Shown: piece by piece, positions 55,363 through 64,000 of the stretch
How positions within the stretch are numbered: the stretch's first letter is position 1
Layout: every line of letters starts with the position of its first letter
Assembly: GCF_000092285.1 (NCBI RefSeq)
Contig: NC_014100.1
Coordinates: 4,030,001 to 4,094,000, forward strand
Length of the DNA stretch: 64,000 nucleotides
Direction: 5' to 3'
Source of the DNA: Caulobacter segnis ATCC 21756
GTDB taxonomy: Bacteria > Pseudomonadota > Alphaproteobacteria > Caulobacterales > Caulobacteraceae
Translations under genes and position numbers: made by a program
Notes under the pieces: model-generated
What the model was told of the DNA's origin: nothing
The model's input: only the letters and a program-made list of their open reading frames with translations
The model's database searches: none

Positions 55363-56898
55363 CTACTGCGCGGCCACAGGGGCGGGACGGCAATACTGGT
55401 CGAGGAAGGCGGCGTGCGGCGGCGCCGAGGCCACGACCTCGGCGATGGCCTTGCGCATTTCGGCGAGCGGGGCGCTCAGCGCCTGGGCGTCGATCCCGTC
55501 AAGCGCCGGATCGACCATCTCGGGCAGCAGTTCGAAGCCGGCGTAGATCGCCATCCAGCTGGCGGGCTGGAACATCTCCCAGCGGTAGCGGACGAAGTGG
55601 CCGCGCTGGCGGAAGAGCTCGACCTTGCGGCGCAGGCTGTCGGGGAGGGTCACGGCGTTGCAGTCGCGCCAGAAGGCGGTGTCGCTCCCCTCTCCCCTGG
55701 ACCGCTGGTTGGCCCAATAGTGCAGGATGATGAAGTCGCGTACGCGCTCCATCTCTCGGCGCGACCAGTCGTTGAACTCGTCGACCAGCTCGGGCGCGAA
55801 ATCCTTGTCGGGGAACAGCGCCTTGATCTTCTCGACGCCCGTCTCGATCAGCGCGATCGAGGTGCTCTCCAGCGGCTCCAGGAAGCCGGACGAGAGACCC
55901 AGGGCGATGACGTTCCGGTTCCAGGCCTGCTTGCGCCGGCCGGGATTGAAGCGGATCAGGCGCGGCGCGTGCAGCAGGCGGTCGGGGACGGCGGCCTTCA
56001 GCTCGGCCAGGGCGTCTTCGTCGCTGATATGCCGCGAGGAGAAGACATAGCCGTTGCCATAGCGGTGCTGCAGCGGGATCCGCCAGCGCCAGCCGGCCGA
56101 CTGCGCCTTGACCTCGGTGTAGGGCGCGGGATCGCCGACGCCTTCGCTCTGGACGGCGAAGGCGCGATCGCAGAACAGCAGGTCGCTCCAGGACTCGTAG
56201 CCGGTCTGCAGCGCCTCCTCGATCAGCAGGCCCCGGAAGCCCGAGCAGTCGATGAACAGATCGCCCTCGACGGTGGCGCCGGTGTCGAGGTCGAGCGACG
56301 CGACGAAGCCGTCCTCCGGTCTCAGATTGACCTTGGTGATCCGCGCATCGATGCGGCGCACGCCGTTGTCCTCGGCGACGCGGCGCATCAGCTGGGCGAA
56401 CAGGCCCGCGTCCAGGTGCAAGGCCCAGTCGAAGATCGACAGGCTGTTGGCCGGATTGCGCGGCGGGGCCATGAACTTGCCCGCCGCCGCCAGCGATGCG
56501 CCCAGGGAGTAGTCCTGGATGTTGGTCGGCTCGCCGCCCTGGGCCAGCTTGCGCCAATAGTGATGAAACGGGACGCCCCGCAGGTCCTGGCCGAACAGGC
56601 CGAAGGGGTGGATGAAGGCGTGGCCTTCGCGCAGCCAGCCGTCGAAGCGGATGCCCAGCTTGCAGGTCGCCTGCGTCGCCCGCATGACCTCGATGTCGGA
56701 GAGGCCCAGCTGCTGATAGAAGCCACGGATCGTGGGGATGGTCGCCTCGCCCACGCCGATCGTGCCGATCTCGGAGCTTTCGACGAGGGTGATCTCGAGC
56801 GGTCCGCCCTGGAAATGCCGACGCAGCGCCGCAGCCGCCATCCAGCCGGCGGTGCCGCCGCCGACGATCACGAGCTTGCGGATTCTTTTGTCCTGCAT
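55363..56898 (-). CDS. Flavin-dependent tryptophan halogenase family protein, copy 2
   Basis: 511 aa, paralogous to the next gene: LVIVGGGTAGWMAAAAL, GTIGVGEATIPTI, CKLGIRFDGW (Lys80), SAGWRWRIPLQHRYGNGYVF (WxWxIP) and GLSSGFLEPLESTSIALI. Key halogenase residues are all present. The gap to copy 1 is 11 bp, so the pair is one unit. It is read after the TonB receptor gene on the same strand, with a terminator between them. Confidence 0.92.
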   Translation of the reverse strand: MQDKRIRKLVIVGGGTAGWMAAAALRRHFQGGPLEITLVESSEIGTIGVGEATIPTIRGFYQQLGLSDIEVMRATQATCKLGIRFDGWLREGHAFIHPFGLFGQDLRGVPFHHYWRKLAQGGEPTNIQDYSLGASLAAAGKFMAPPRNPANSLSIFDWALHLDAGLFAQLMRRVAEDNGVRRIDARITKVNLRPEDGFVASLDLDTGATVEGDLFIDCSGFRGLLIEEALQTGYESWSDLLFCDRAFAVQSEGVGDPAPYTEVKAQSAGWRWRIPLQHRYGNGYVFSSRHISDEDALAELKAAVPDRLLHAPRLIRFNPGRRKQAWNRNVIALGLSSGFLEPLESTSIALIETGVEKIKALFPDKDFAPELVDEFNDWSRREMERVRDFIILHYWANQRSRGEGSDTAFWRDCNAVTLPDSLRRKVELFRQRGHFVRYRWEMFQPASWMAIYAGFELLPEMVDPALDGIDAQALSAPLAEMRKAIAEVVASAPPHAAFLDQYCRPAPVAAQ

Positions 56899-56995
56899 CG
56901 GACGTTCCCCAATGACTGTTCAGGATCCGGATCTGGCGCCCGGTTATGTCGAGGCTAGCGGTTCGCCGCGTCGCCCGACAGGTCTCGCCTCAAGG

Positions 56996-57033
56996 AAAAA
57001 AGCGGCCGCCGCAAGGGGGAAGCGCGGCGGCCG
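56996..57033 (-). terminator. Rho-independent terminator of the TonB receptor gene
   Basis: CGGCCGCCGC / GCGGCGGCCG (57003-57012 with 57024-57033); on the minus strand the stem is followed by a run of six T (57001-56996). It lies between the receptor and the halogenase pair, which may therefore have partial read-through or its own promoter. Confidence 0.88.
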
Positions 57034-57054
57034 GCAGGAGGTGAGAGGAAACGC

Positions 57055-60000
57055 TTACCAGCGCGCGCGGAGACCCAGCGTGTAGCGGGGTTCGAACTCG
57101 TTCTGGCTGGAGTACTGGGTCTTACCCTGGGCGAAGCGGAGGTAGTAATCCTCGATCTCGCCGGTGACGTTCGACCCGTTGAAGTAGATCGTGACGTTGT
57201 CGCGGATGTTGTAGCTGACGTTCACGTCCACATAGCCCGTCGACTTCTGCATGACCGGGATCACGCGGTTGCCGCCGCCGCCCATCGTCCCCGAGAGGCG
57301 ATCGGTGCGGTAGTTGTAGGCGACGCGGGCCTGCAGCTTGTCGTCCTGGTACCACCCCACCAGGTTGAACTGGTGCTTGGAGTTGTCGAAGAACGGGATC
57401 TCGTCGCCGGCGAGGTCCAGGCGGCTCTCGTGGCTGGGCGAGTAGGTGTAGTTGCCGTCCACACCGAAATTCGACAGCAGGCCCATGTCGGGCAGCACGT
57501 CGGCGAAGGCGACCTTGGCGCCGACCTCCACGCCCTTGACCGAGCCGCCGTCGCCTTGCAGCGGCAGGCTGACGTCGACCTCGCGGCGGATCACGCCGTC
57601 CTGGTCGGGGAAGCGGCCCTTGATCGTGCCGCCGGTGACGAAGCTGTCGATCTTCAGCTGGAAGGCCGAGATGTTCAGCATCGAGGCGCGGCCGAAGTAG
57701 TACTCGACGGCGCCGTCGAAGTTCGACGCCCGCCACGGGTTCAGGTTCGGGTTGCCCGACGAGCTGGCGCCGGTGACGCAGCGGATGTTCAGGCCGTTGC
57801 CGCAGTCGGCGGTGAAGATCGACAGACCGCCGCCGTAGTTGCCCAGGTCGAGCGGCTGCATCGTCTTGGCGTAGGCCGCGCGCAGCTTGATGTTGTCGGT
57901 CAGGTCGTAGACCGCGTTCACCGACGGCAGCCAGTCGGTGTACTTGCGCTTGGTCACCTGGTCGCCCGCGTCGGCGTTGGTGTCGCCGTAGTTGCGGACA
58001 TCGCCGGTCAGGTTCTGCTTGACGTTCAGCTCGGTCTGGATGACGCGCAGGCCGATGTCGCCGTGCAGGTTGCCGATCTCGAAGTCGGCCGAACCGTAGG
58101 CGCTCTGCTCCTTCAGCGTCACGTCGTAGGTCTGGCCCGGGACGATCACGCGGATGGCGCCGCCGAACACCTTCTTGTGGAAGGCCTCGGCGTCGTCGAA
58201 GTCGCGCGGATCGATGGCCCAGAAGCCCGGAATGCCGCTGGTCACGCCGCCCAGGTCGTCGACCCAGATGGTGTTGTTGTAGGTCGTCAGCTTGGTCGGA
58301 CGATTGACCGTGTAGCCTTGGAACACCGGCGCGCCGGTGATCGGATCGGGCACGAACTCGCCCGCCTGGCACTGGTTCTGGTTCATCACGACGTCGATGG
58401 CCTTCCACTGGGCCTCGCAGCCGCCGGCCGGCACGGGCGAGCCGTTGGCCTGCACCGCGCCCGGGACGCCGCCGTAGAAGCCCGAGAACAGGTGGAACTG
58501 CTCGACGTCGACCGAGCGATCGCTCTGGCGCACGCCGGCGTCGATCTTGGTGATGAAGCCCAAGAGCTTGTCATCGAAGCGATAGTGACCCTCGGCCCGG
58601 AACACGTTCATGTCCGAGTTCACTTCGTTGTTGCCTTCCGACGAGAAGGCCCCGATGGCGTAGCTGTCCTTGTTCGCCATGTAGTCCTTGAGGGACTTGC
58701 CGGCGCCCAGGCCGCCCGTGATCGGACGATCGAAGCCGCTCCACACCGGGTGATCGCCGGCGATGTTGTAGTGCAGCTGCGGGTTCTGGCCGTAGCCTTG
58801 CGGGTTCGGGTTCAGGTAGCAGCCGCCGGCGCTGCCGACGACGGCGTTGGACCGCTGCCCGGCCGGATACTGGTCGCAGATCGCCTTCGGATAGAACGTG
58901 CCGCGGGTGCGGTCGTTGGCGTCGCGGAACAGGTTGAAGCGGCCGGCGCCGTACTGCCAGTTCGACAGGTCGCCCTGGGCCTGGCCGTTCATGCTGAGAC
59001 GGTCGCCGGTGGCGCGGATGGCGCGGACTTCCGAGGTGAACGGTCCGCCGTTGTCGTACTTCAGTTCGAGATTGTAGTTCTTGGACTCGGACTTGGTGGT
59101 GCGGTTGACGCTGAACGAGTTCACCCACCAGGCGTCGATGTCGTACTCGTCGACCGAGACCCACGGGCGGCCGTTGCCGCCGTTGGTGGTGGGGGCGTTG
59201 ACGCCGGTCGGGTCGAACACGGTGGGCTTGGTCCAGACGCCGAAGGCGCCGCCGTCCCAGCGGTTGGAGATGTTGATGCCGGCGGCCCGGTTGTATTCGT
59301 CGAGCTTGGCGTAGAAGCCCTCGGCGATCAGGGTGAAGCCTTCGCCCAGCTTGGCCTCGAAGGCGACGTTGACGCCCAGGCGCTTGCGCTCGACGACGCG
59401 GTTGAAGCTCTCGAAGCCGTGCGGCGAGACGAAGTTATTGGGATTGCTGCCGCCCCAGTCGTTGTTGCCCGACAGGCTGGCGACGCCCGAATAGTTGTTG
59501 CCCAGGTTCGACTTGCTGGAAGCCGCGCCGATCATCAGGCCGACGTTGTCGTTGCGCCAGTTGACGACGCCGTTGACCAGGTAGTCGTCCTTCTTGGTGC
59601 GATCGCCACGCTGGGCCTCGGCCGCGCCGGTGAAGGTCAGCCCCTCGCCGAACTGGAATGGGCGGCGGGTCTTCAGGTCCAGGGTGCCCGAGATGCCCGA
59701 CAGGGCGTTGCGCGGGTTGGTCGACTTGTAGACCAGCACCTGGTTCATCAGCTGCGAGGGCACGTCCAGCAGGTTCGGCTGGGCCGAGCCCATATTGCCG
59801 GCGCTGAGGTACTGTTCGCCGTTGAGCAGGGTGATGACCTGGGCCAGGCCGCGGATATTGACCGTCGCGCCCTCACCGGCGTTGCGCTGGATCTGCACGC
59901 CCGAGATGCGCTGCAGGGAGTCGGCGATGGTGACGTCCGGCAGCTTGCCGATGTCTTCCGCCGAAATGGCGTCGACGATGGCCGATTGCCTGCGCTTGAT

Positions 60001-60213
60001 GTCCACCGACTTCATCTGCGAGCCGCGGACGCCGGTGACGACGATCTCCTCGACCTGCGTGTCGGCGGCTCTTTCCTGCGCGAAGGCGCCCGTGGTCAGC
60101 GCCAATTGCGATGCGCCGGCGACGAGCGCCAGCGTCAGGCCGCGCGTGAGCACGGCTTTCCTTGCTTCCTGAGACAATTCCTCGCTCCCCAATAGATCGT
60201 TCTTATTGGCCAC
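57055..60213 (-). CDS. TonB-dependent outer-membrane receptor
   Basis: 1052 aa. Signal peptide region GLTLALVAGASQLALTTGAFAQE, TonB box-like VEEIVVTG, plug domain (SAIVDAISAEDIGKLPDVTIADSLQRISGVQIQ, VNIRGLAQVITLLNGE) and a beta-barrel ending in a C-terminal aromatic (RYTLGLRARW). It imports a ligand, probably a saccharide given the adjacent LacI and GH3 genes. The GTG at 60213 gives a 20-residue lead before the signal peptide; the GTG at 60153 with AAGGA 5 bp upstream would start right at it and is an equally good start. Confidence 0.94.
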   Translation of the reverse strand: MANKNDLLGSEELSQEARKAVLTRGLTLALVAGASQLALTTGAFAQERAADTQVEEIVVTGVRGSQMKSVDIKRRQSAIVDAISAEDIGKLPDVTIADSLQRISGVQIQRNAGEGATVNIRGLAQVITLLNGEQYLSAGNMGSAQPNLLDVPSQLMNQVLVYKSTNPRNALSGISGTLDLKTRRPFQFGEGLTFTGAAEAQRGDRTKKDDYLVNGVVNWRNDNVGLMIGAASSKSNLGNNYSGVASLSGNNDWGGSNPNNFVSPHGFESFNRVVERKRLGVNVAFEAKLGEGFTLIAEGFYAKLDEYNRAAGINISNRWDGGAFGVWTKPTVFDPTGVNAPTTNGGNGRPWVSVDEYDIDAWWVNSFSVNRTTKSESKNYNLELKYDNGGPFTSEVRAIRATGDRLSMNGQAQGDLSNWQYGAGRFNLFRDANDRTRGTFYPKAICDQYPAGQRSNAVVGSAGGCYLNPNPQGYGQNPQLHYNIAGDHPVWSGFDRPITGGLGAGKSLKDYMANKDSYAIGAFSSEGNNEVNSDMNVFRAEGHYRFDDKLLGFITKIDAGVRQSDRSVDVEQFHLFSGFYGGVPGAVQANGSPVPAGGCEAQWKAIDVVMNQNQCQAGEFVPDPITGAPVFQGYTVNRPTKLTTYNNTIWVDDLGGVTSGIPGFWAIDPRDFDDAEAFHKKVFGGAIRVIVPGQTYDVTLKEQSAYGSADFEIGNLHGDIGLRVIQTELNVKQNLTGDVRNYGDTNADAGDQVTKRKYTDWLPSVNAVYDLTDNIKLRAAYAKTMQPLDLGNYGGGLSIFTADCGNGLNIRCVTGASSSGNPNLNPWRASNFDGAVEYYFGRASMLNISAFQLKIDSFVTGGTIKGRFPDQDGVIRREVDVSLPLQGDGGSVKGVEVGAKVAFADVLPDMGLLSNFGVDGNYTYSPSHESRLDLAGDEIPFFDNSKHQFNLVGWYQDDKLQARVAYNYRTDRLSGTMGGGGNRVIPVMQKSTGYVDVNVSYNIRDNVTIYFNGSNVTGEIEDYYLRFAQGKTQYSSQNEFEPRYTLGLRARW

Positions 60214-60371
60214 CCGCCCCGTCCCGCGCCTGCGCTCCCGCGCCGGTCAGCGAGCCGCGTCAGGGGCTTCGCCGGGCTTGCCCAACCGCCTGACCGACGA
60301 TTGTCCAAGTCCTTGGCGCCCCCAGCGCCCGGACATTCGATTCTGGTCTTTCGCCTTCACCGAACGCTGGC

Positions 60372-60386
60372 ACATTTCAGAAATGT
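60372..60386. promoter_or_regulatory. Perfect 15-bp palindrome near the TonB receptor promoter
   Basis: ACATTTC-A-GAAATGT, 7-bp arms and one central base. It lies 18 bp from the LacI-type palindrome. Regulator unknown. Confidence 0.5.
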
Positions 60387-60404
60387 CCCACCCAAGTCAA
60401 CAAG

Positions 60405-60422
60405 AATGTCAACGTTGTCATT
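60405..60422. promoter_or_regulatory. LacI-type operator candidate
   Basis: AATGTCAACGTTGTCATT: the central CAACGTTG is a perfect palindrome, and the AATG/CATT ends also pair; only one symmetric pair differs. The central CG and size are typical for LacI-family operators. It lies 192 bp upstream of the receptor start at 60213. Confidence 0.65.
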
Positions 60423-60812
60423 GTTGCGAGACAAGGCGTTATACGCCGTAACCGTGCCTGCGCCAGGAAGGTACCGGTCACATGGCGCATCCGCCGACGC
60501 CCCGCGAATATCCCTTACAGGGCTGGAAAAACGGAGGTTCTACCGCCTGACCCCGCGCCCCGGCCTCATTGCGCGGCCCCGAAAAGACTGACCACCACGA
60601 CTCACCACGAGCGCGCGGAATCCGGAGCGTAAACCAGCATGACAGGCGGCCAATTTGTCTTGCCCATGTCCACAAAAATGGCTCACGAATGTCCCAAGGC
60701 ATGACAGGCGGGACATCATCGGCTAGAGCAATCGGCGTTCGTCGTCTCGCGGGCCGCCTTTCAATGGGGGGACGCCCGGCTTAGCTTGACGCCCGAACGG
60801 ACGCGGGGACCC

Positions 60813-61856
60813 ATGACGACGATCAATGACGTGGCTGAACGGGCGGGCGTTTCGCCCAAGACCGTCTCTCGCGTTCTCAATGATCATGAGAGCGTCAGCG
60901 CCAAGACGCGCGATCGCGTCCAGGCGGCCATGCGCGACCTTGGCTACCAGCCCAGCGCCGCGGCCCGCGGCCTTCGCTCTCAGGGCTCCGGCTCGGTCGG
61001 CGTGCTGATGGGCGACCCATCCGGCGGCTATCACACCCGCATCCACCACGCCCTGCTGCTGGCCTGCGTCGAAACAGGACGCCATCTCACGGTCGATCTG
61101 TCAGATGGATTGGCGCCCGGCTGGCAAGACCGTCTCCACGCCTTTATCCGCGACAGCGGCGTGCGCGAGATGATCCTGCTGCCGCCGGAGTGCGACTTCG
61201 GGGCGATGAAAGACCTTCTGCGCGAGCTGGACGTCCGCTGCGTCCTGATCTCGCCGACCACGCCCGATCCTCGCTTTCCAGCCATCGCGATGGACGACCG
61301 GGCCGCGGCCCGCGAGGTGGTCGAACACCTCTTCTCGCTGGGGCACACGCGGATCGGCCACATCGCCGGCCATCCCGACCATGCGGCCAGCACGCACCGG
61401 CGCAACGGATTCTATGAGGCCTATGCGGCGCGCGGCCTTCCGCGTCCTGGGCCCGAGTTGGTCGTCGGCGGCGAGTTCACCTTCAAGACGGGCCTCGAGG
61501 CGGCCAAGACCCTGCTCGACATCGCCGATCCGCCGACCGCGATCTTCGCGGCCAACGACGAGATGGCCGCGGCCACCTGCATGGAGGCTCAACGTAGGGG
61601 CCTGCGGATTCCCGACGACATCTCGGTGGTGGGCTTCGACGACCAGCCGATCGCCAGCGTGATCTGGCCCAGCCTCACCACCATTCGCCAACCGTTCGAG
61701 CAGATGGCCCTGCGCGCGTTGCAGACCTTCGCGGCGTGGAACGCCAACGAAGGCGCGGGAAAGACGAACGCCCCCTTCCTCGCGCGCCATTCCCTGGTGG
61801 TGCGCGAATCCACCGGTCCTGTCGGAAGCGGCTCGCCGCCTCCCAGAAAGCCCTGA
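60813..61856 (+). CDS. LacI-family transcriptional regulator
   Basis: 347 aa. N-terminal lambda-type helix-turn-helix and hinge (TTINDVAERAGVSPKTVSRVLNDHESVSAKTRDRVQAAMRDLGYQPSAAARGLRSQ), then a periplasmic-binding-protein-like sugar domain (GSVGVLMGDPSGGYHTRI, FAANDEMAAATCMEAQRRGLRIPDDISVVGFDDQPIA, LTTIRQPFEQMALRAL). I chose the ATG at 60813; the in-frame TTG at 60786 precedes the usual family start. Divergent from the TonB receptor and followed by a GH3 gene, so it likely controls both in response to a sugar. Confidence 0.94.
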   Translation: MTTINDVAERAGVSPKTVSRVLNDHESVSAKTRDRVQAAMRDLGYQPSAAARGLRSQGSGSVGVLMGDPSGGYHTRIHHALLLACVETGRHLTVDLSDGLAPGWQDRLHAFIRDSGVREMILLPPECDFGAMKDLLRELDVRCVLISPTTPDPRFPAIAMDDRAAAREVVEHLFSLGHTRIGHIAGHPDHAASTHRRNGFYEAYAARGLPRPGPELVVGGEFTFKTGLEAAKTLLDIADPPTAIFAANDEMAAATCMEAQRRGLRIPDDISVVGFDDQPIASVIWPSLTTIRQPFEQMALRALQTFAAWNANEGAGKTNAPFLARHSLVVRESTGPVGSGSPPPRKP

Positions 61857-61920
61857 CACCCGACACGCCCTCAACGCGGCGCGGCGAACAACGAACAAGA
61901 CGAATACGACGGAGGAAACA

Positions 61921-64000
61921 TGACCCGGACGACCTTGCGCGGCCTGACCCTGGCCCTGCTGATCGGCGCCTCCGCGCCGACCCTGACCGCCACCGCCGCC
62001 CTGGCCCAGACCCCGGCCGCCGCCCCTTCGGCTCGTCCCTGGCTGGACGCCAAGCTGGACGCCGACAAGCGCGCCGACCTCGCCGTGGCCGCGATGACCA
62101 ACGACGAGAAGTTCACGGTGATCTTCGGCTACTTCGGCGCCGACATGAAGCCGAAGTACACGCGCCATCCGGACTCCCTGGACGCGTCGGCCGGCTATGT
62201 GGCGGGCGTGCCGCGGCTGGGCATTCCGGGCCAATGGCAGACCGACGCCGGCGTCGGCGTCGCCACCCAGGGCGCGCGCCAGGACCTGCGCCAGCGCACC
62301 GCCCTCCCCGCCGGCGTCGCCACGGCCGCCACCTGGAATCCGGAGCTGGCCGAGAAGGGCGGGGCCATGATCGGCAAGGAAGCCCGCGACTCCGGCTTCA
62401 ACGTCCAGCTTGCCGGCGGCGTGAACCTGGTGCGCGAGCCGCGCAACGGCCGGAACTTCGAGTACGGCGGCGAGGATCCCTGGCTGGCCGGCGTGATGGT
62501 CGCCGCCCAGATCCGCGGCATCCAGTCGAACAACATCATCTCGACCATCAAGCATTACGCCCTGAACGCCCAGGAGACCGGCCGCTTCGTGGTCAGCTCC
62601 AACATCAGCGAGACGGCCGCCCGCACCTCCGACCTGCTGGCCTTCCAGTTCGCCATCGAGCAGTCGGACCCGCACTCGGTCATGTGCGCCTACAACCGCG
62701 TTAACGGGACCTACGCCTGCGAGAACGACTGGCTGCTGAACACGGTCCTGAAGAAGGACTGGGGCTACAAGGGCTATGTCATGTCCGACTGGGGCGCCGA
62801 CCACTCGTCGGCCAAGGCGGCGAACGCCGGCCTTGACCAGGAGTCGGCGGGCGACGCCTTCGACAAGCAGCCCTTCTTCGGCGCGCCGCTGAAGGCCGAC
62901 CTCGCCGCCGGCCGCGTGAGCCAGGCTCGGATCGACGACATGGCGCGCCGCGTGCTGCGCGCCCTGTTCGCCAGCGGCGCGGTCGATCATCCCGTCCCCA
63001 CACCCACCTCGCACGACCTGCCCGCCGCCACCCTGGCCGCGCACGCCAAGGTCACCCAGGCCGACGCCGAGGAAGGCATCGTCCTGCTGAAGAACGACGG
63101 CGGCCTGCTCCCCCTGGCCAAGACGGCCAAGACCATCGCCGTGATCGGCGCCCACGCCGACGTCGGCGTACTGTCGGGCGGCGGGTCGTCCCAGGTCTAT
63201 CCGGTCGGTGGCCGCGCGGTGAAGGGCCTGGAGCCCGCCACCTGGCCGGGCCCGGTGATCTACTATCCGTCGTCGCCGCTGAAGGCGCTGCAGGCGCGCT
63301 ATCCCAACGCCAAGGTCGTCTATGACGACGGGACCGATCCGGCGCGCGCCGCCAAGCTGGCCGCCGACAGCGAGCTGGCGCTGGTGTTCGCCGACCGGTG
63401 GACCACCGAGTCCGTCGACGTCGAGACGCTGAACCTGCCCAAGAACCAGGACGCCACCATCGACGCGGTCGCCTCGGCCAACAAGAAGACCGTGGTCGTG
63501 CTGATCACCGGCGGTCCCGTGGTCATGCCGTGGCTCGACAAGGTCGGCGCCGTGGTCGAGGCCTGGTACCCCGGCACGGCGGGGGGCGAAGCCATCGCCC
63601 GCGTCCTGACCGGCGAGGTCGACGCCTCGGGCCGCCTGCCCGTCACCTTCCCCAGGAGCGTGGCCGACCTGCCCCGCCCGACGCTGGACGGCGATCCCAA
63701 GACGCCCGAGGCGCTGTTCGACGTGAACTACGACATCGAGGGCGCCGCGGTCGGCTACAAGTGGTACGACCTCAAGAAGATCGAGCCGCTGTTCCCGTTC
63801 GGGCACGGCCTGTCCTACAGCAAGTTCGCCTATTCGAACCTGACGGCCGCGGCCGCCGGCGACAAGGTGACCGTCAGCTTCGACGTCAAGAATGTCGGCG
63901 CCCGCGCCGGTAAGGACGTGCCGCAGGTCTATGTCTCGCCGAAGGCCGGCGGCTGGGAAGCGCCCAAGCGTCTGGCCGGCTTCAAGAAGGTGTCGTTGGC
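61921..64000 (+). CDS. Exported GH3 beta-glucosidase-type glycoside hydrolase (cut by window end)
   Basis: At least 693 aa. Signal peptide (LTLALLIGASAPTLTATAALAQ). GH3 N-terminal barrel: MTNDEKFTVIFGYFG, LPAGVATAATWNPELAEKGG, GVNLVREPRNGRNFEYGGEDPWLAG, STIKHYALNAQE, and the nucleophile Asp in GYKGYVMSDWGADHS. The second domain has EGIVLLKNDGGLLPL and LFPFGHGLSYSKF, and a fibronectin-like C-terminal domain has begun. It cleaves beta-linked sugars, likely in the periplasm. It starts 64 bp after the LacI stop, so the pair is probably co-transcribed. The 3' end is outside the window. Confidence 0.93.

Larger units (their letters stand above)
60214..60812. promoter_or_regulatory. Divergent regulatory region of the TonB receptor and lacI genes
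   Basis: 599 bp without a gene. It contains a perfect palindrome ACATTTC-A-GAAATGT (60372-60386), a LacI-type palindrome (60405-60422), a direct repeat GCATGACAGGCGG (60637-60649 and 60699-60711) and an inverted repeat ATGTCCC / GGGACAT (60689-60695 with 60710-60716). Confidence 0.6.

Noticed and set aside
52319..55546. A 1075-aa open frame on the plus strand across the MFS and halogenase genes
   Set aside because: It is in the wrong frame for the MFS gene and antisense to the halogenase. It is Arg/Gly/Pro-rich without any domain, as expected from GC-rich codon shadows.
57373..60195. A 940-aa plus-strand open frame opposite the TonB receptor
   Set aside because: Val/Ala/Gly/His-rich mirror of the receptor's third positions; no motif, and the receptor on the other strand is certain.

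Overview
The window reads as chromosomal DNA of a high-GC alphaproteobacterium of the Caulobacter group. The evidence is a MerR/TipAS regulator closely resembling SkgA beside mutL, a DUF3035/BamF-type outer-membrane lipoprotein, CIRCE-controlled groESL, CdnL/CarD next to ferredoxin fdxA, a Suv3-like helicase/S4 pair, RegB/RegA, large TonB receptors with tryptophan halogenases, and GC-rich palindromic repeats between genes. No rRNA, tRNA, CRISPR array or intact insertion sequence was seen. Assignments were made by eye from sequence motifs; no database search was run.

Layout: (1) 0-13.5 kb is housekeeping and repair: the end of ileS, lspA, a bamF-like lipoprotein, two tandem TraB/GumN-like secreted proteins, endonuclease-type mutL, skgA, two tandem degenerate EAL-like proteins, an acetyltransferase, an acyl-CoA dehydrogenase, an MGMT and small proteins. 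(2) 13.6-23 kb: CIRCE-groES-groEL, a new 45-aa membrane peptide, an intradiol dioxygenase, a DUF3089 hydrolase, DUF1328, cobT coupled to a phytase-like esterase, and two tandem UrcA-like secreted proteins sharing a leader. (3) 23-33 kb: a nicotinamide salvage pair (nadV, nadM-Nudix) with a palindromic operator candidate, rpmB, DUF3617, a second MGMT, an amidohydrolase, a lone CZB zinc protein, and the helicase/S4 pair. (4) 33-40.5 kb: a PAS-GGDEF-EAL protein, fdxA, cdnL, a beta-lactamase-fold hydrolase, a DUF5690-like transporter and small proteins.

(5) 40.5-45.5 kb is the most unusual part. A minus-strand operon with overlapping genes encodes a TIR-transmembrane-TPR protein, an unrecognised 136-aa protein, and a TPR-SLOG-like-class III nucleotide cyclase. 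A Crp/Fnr-family regulator diverges from it across only 35 bp. This looks like a nucleotide-second-messenger conflict or signalling system (inference).

(6) 45.5-52.3 kb is a tightly overlapped operon cyoA-cyoB-cyoC-cyoD-surf1-regB-regA: a quinol oxidase, its assembly factor and a redox two-component system, headed by two FixK/FNR-like boxes 22 bp apart.

(7) 52.4-64 kb is a probable carbohydrate-uptake locus: an MHS-type MFS transporter, two tryptophan-halogenase-family flavoproteins, a TonB-dependent receptor, a LacI regulator and a GH3 beta-glucosidase cut by the window end. LacI-type palindromes lie in the receptor/regulator intergenic region.

At least seven palindromic REP-like elements sit in intergenic gaps. 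Two of them (about 12.0 and 33.0 kb) are nearly identical REPIN-like units in opposite orientation.
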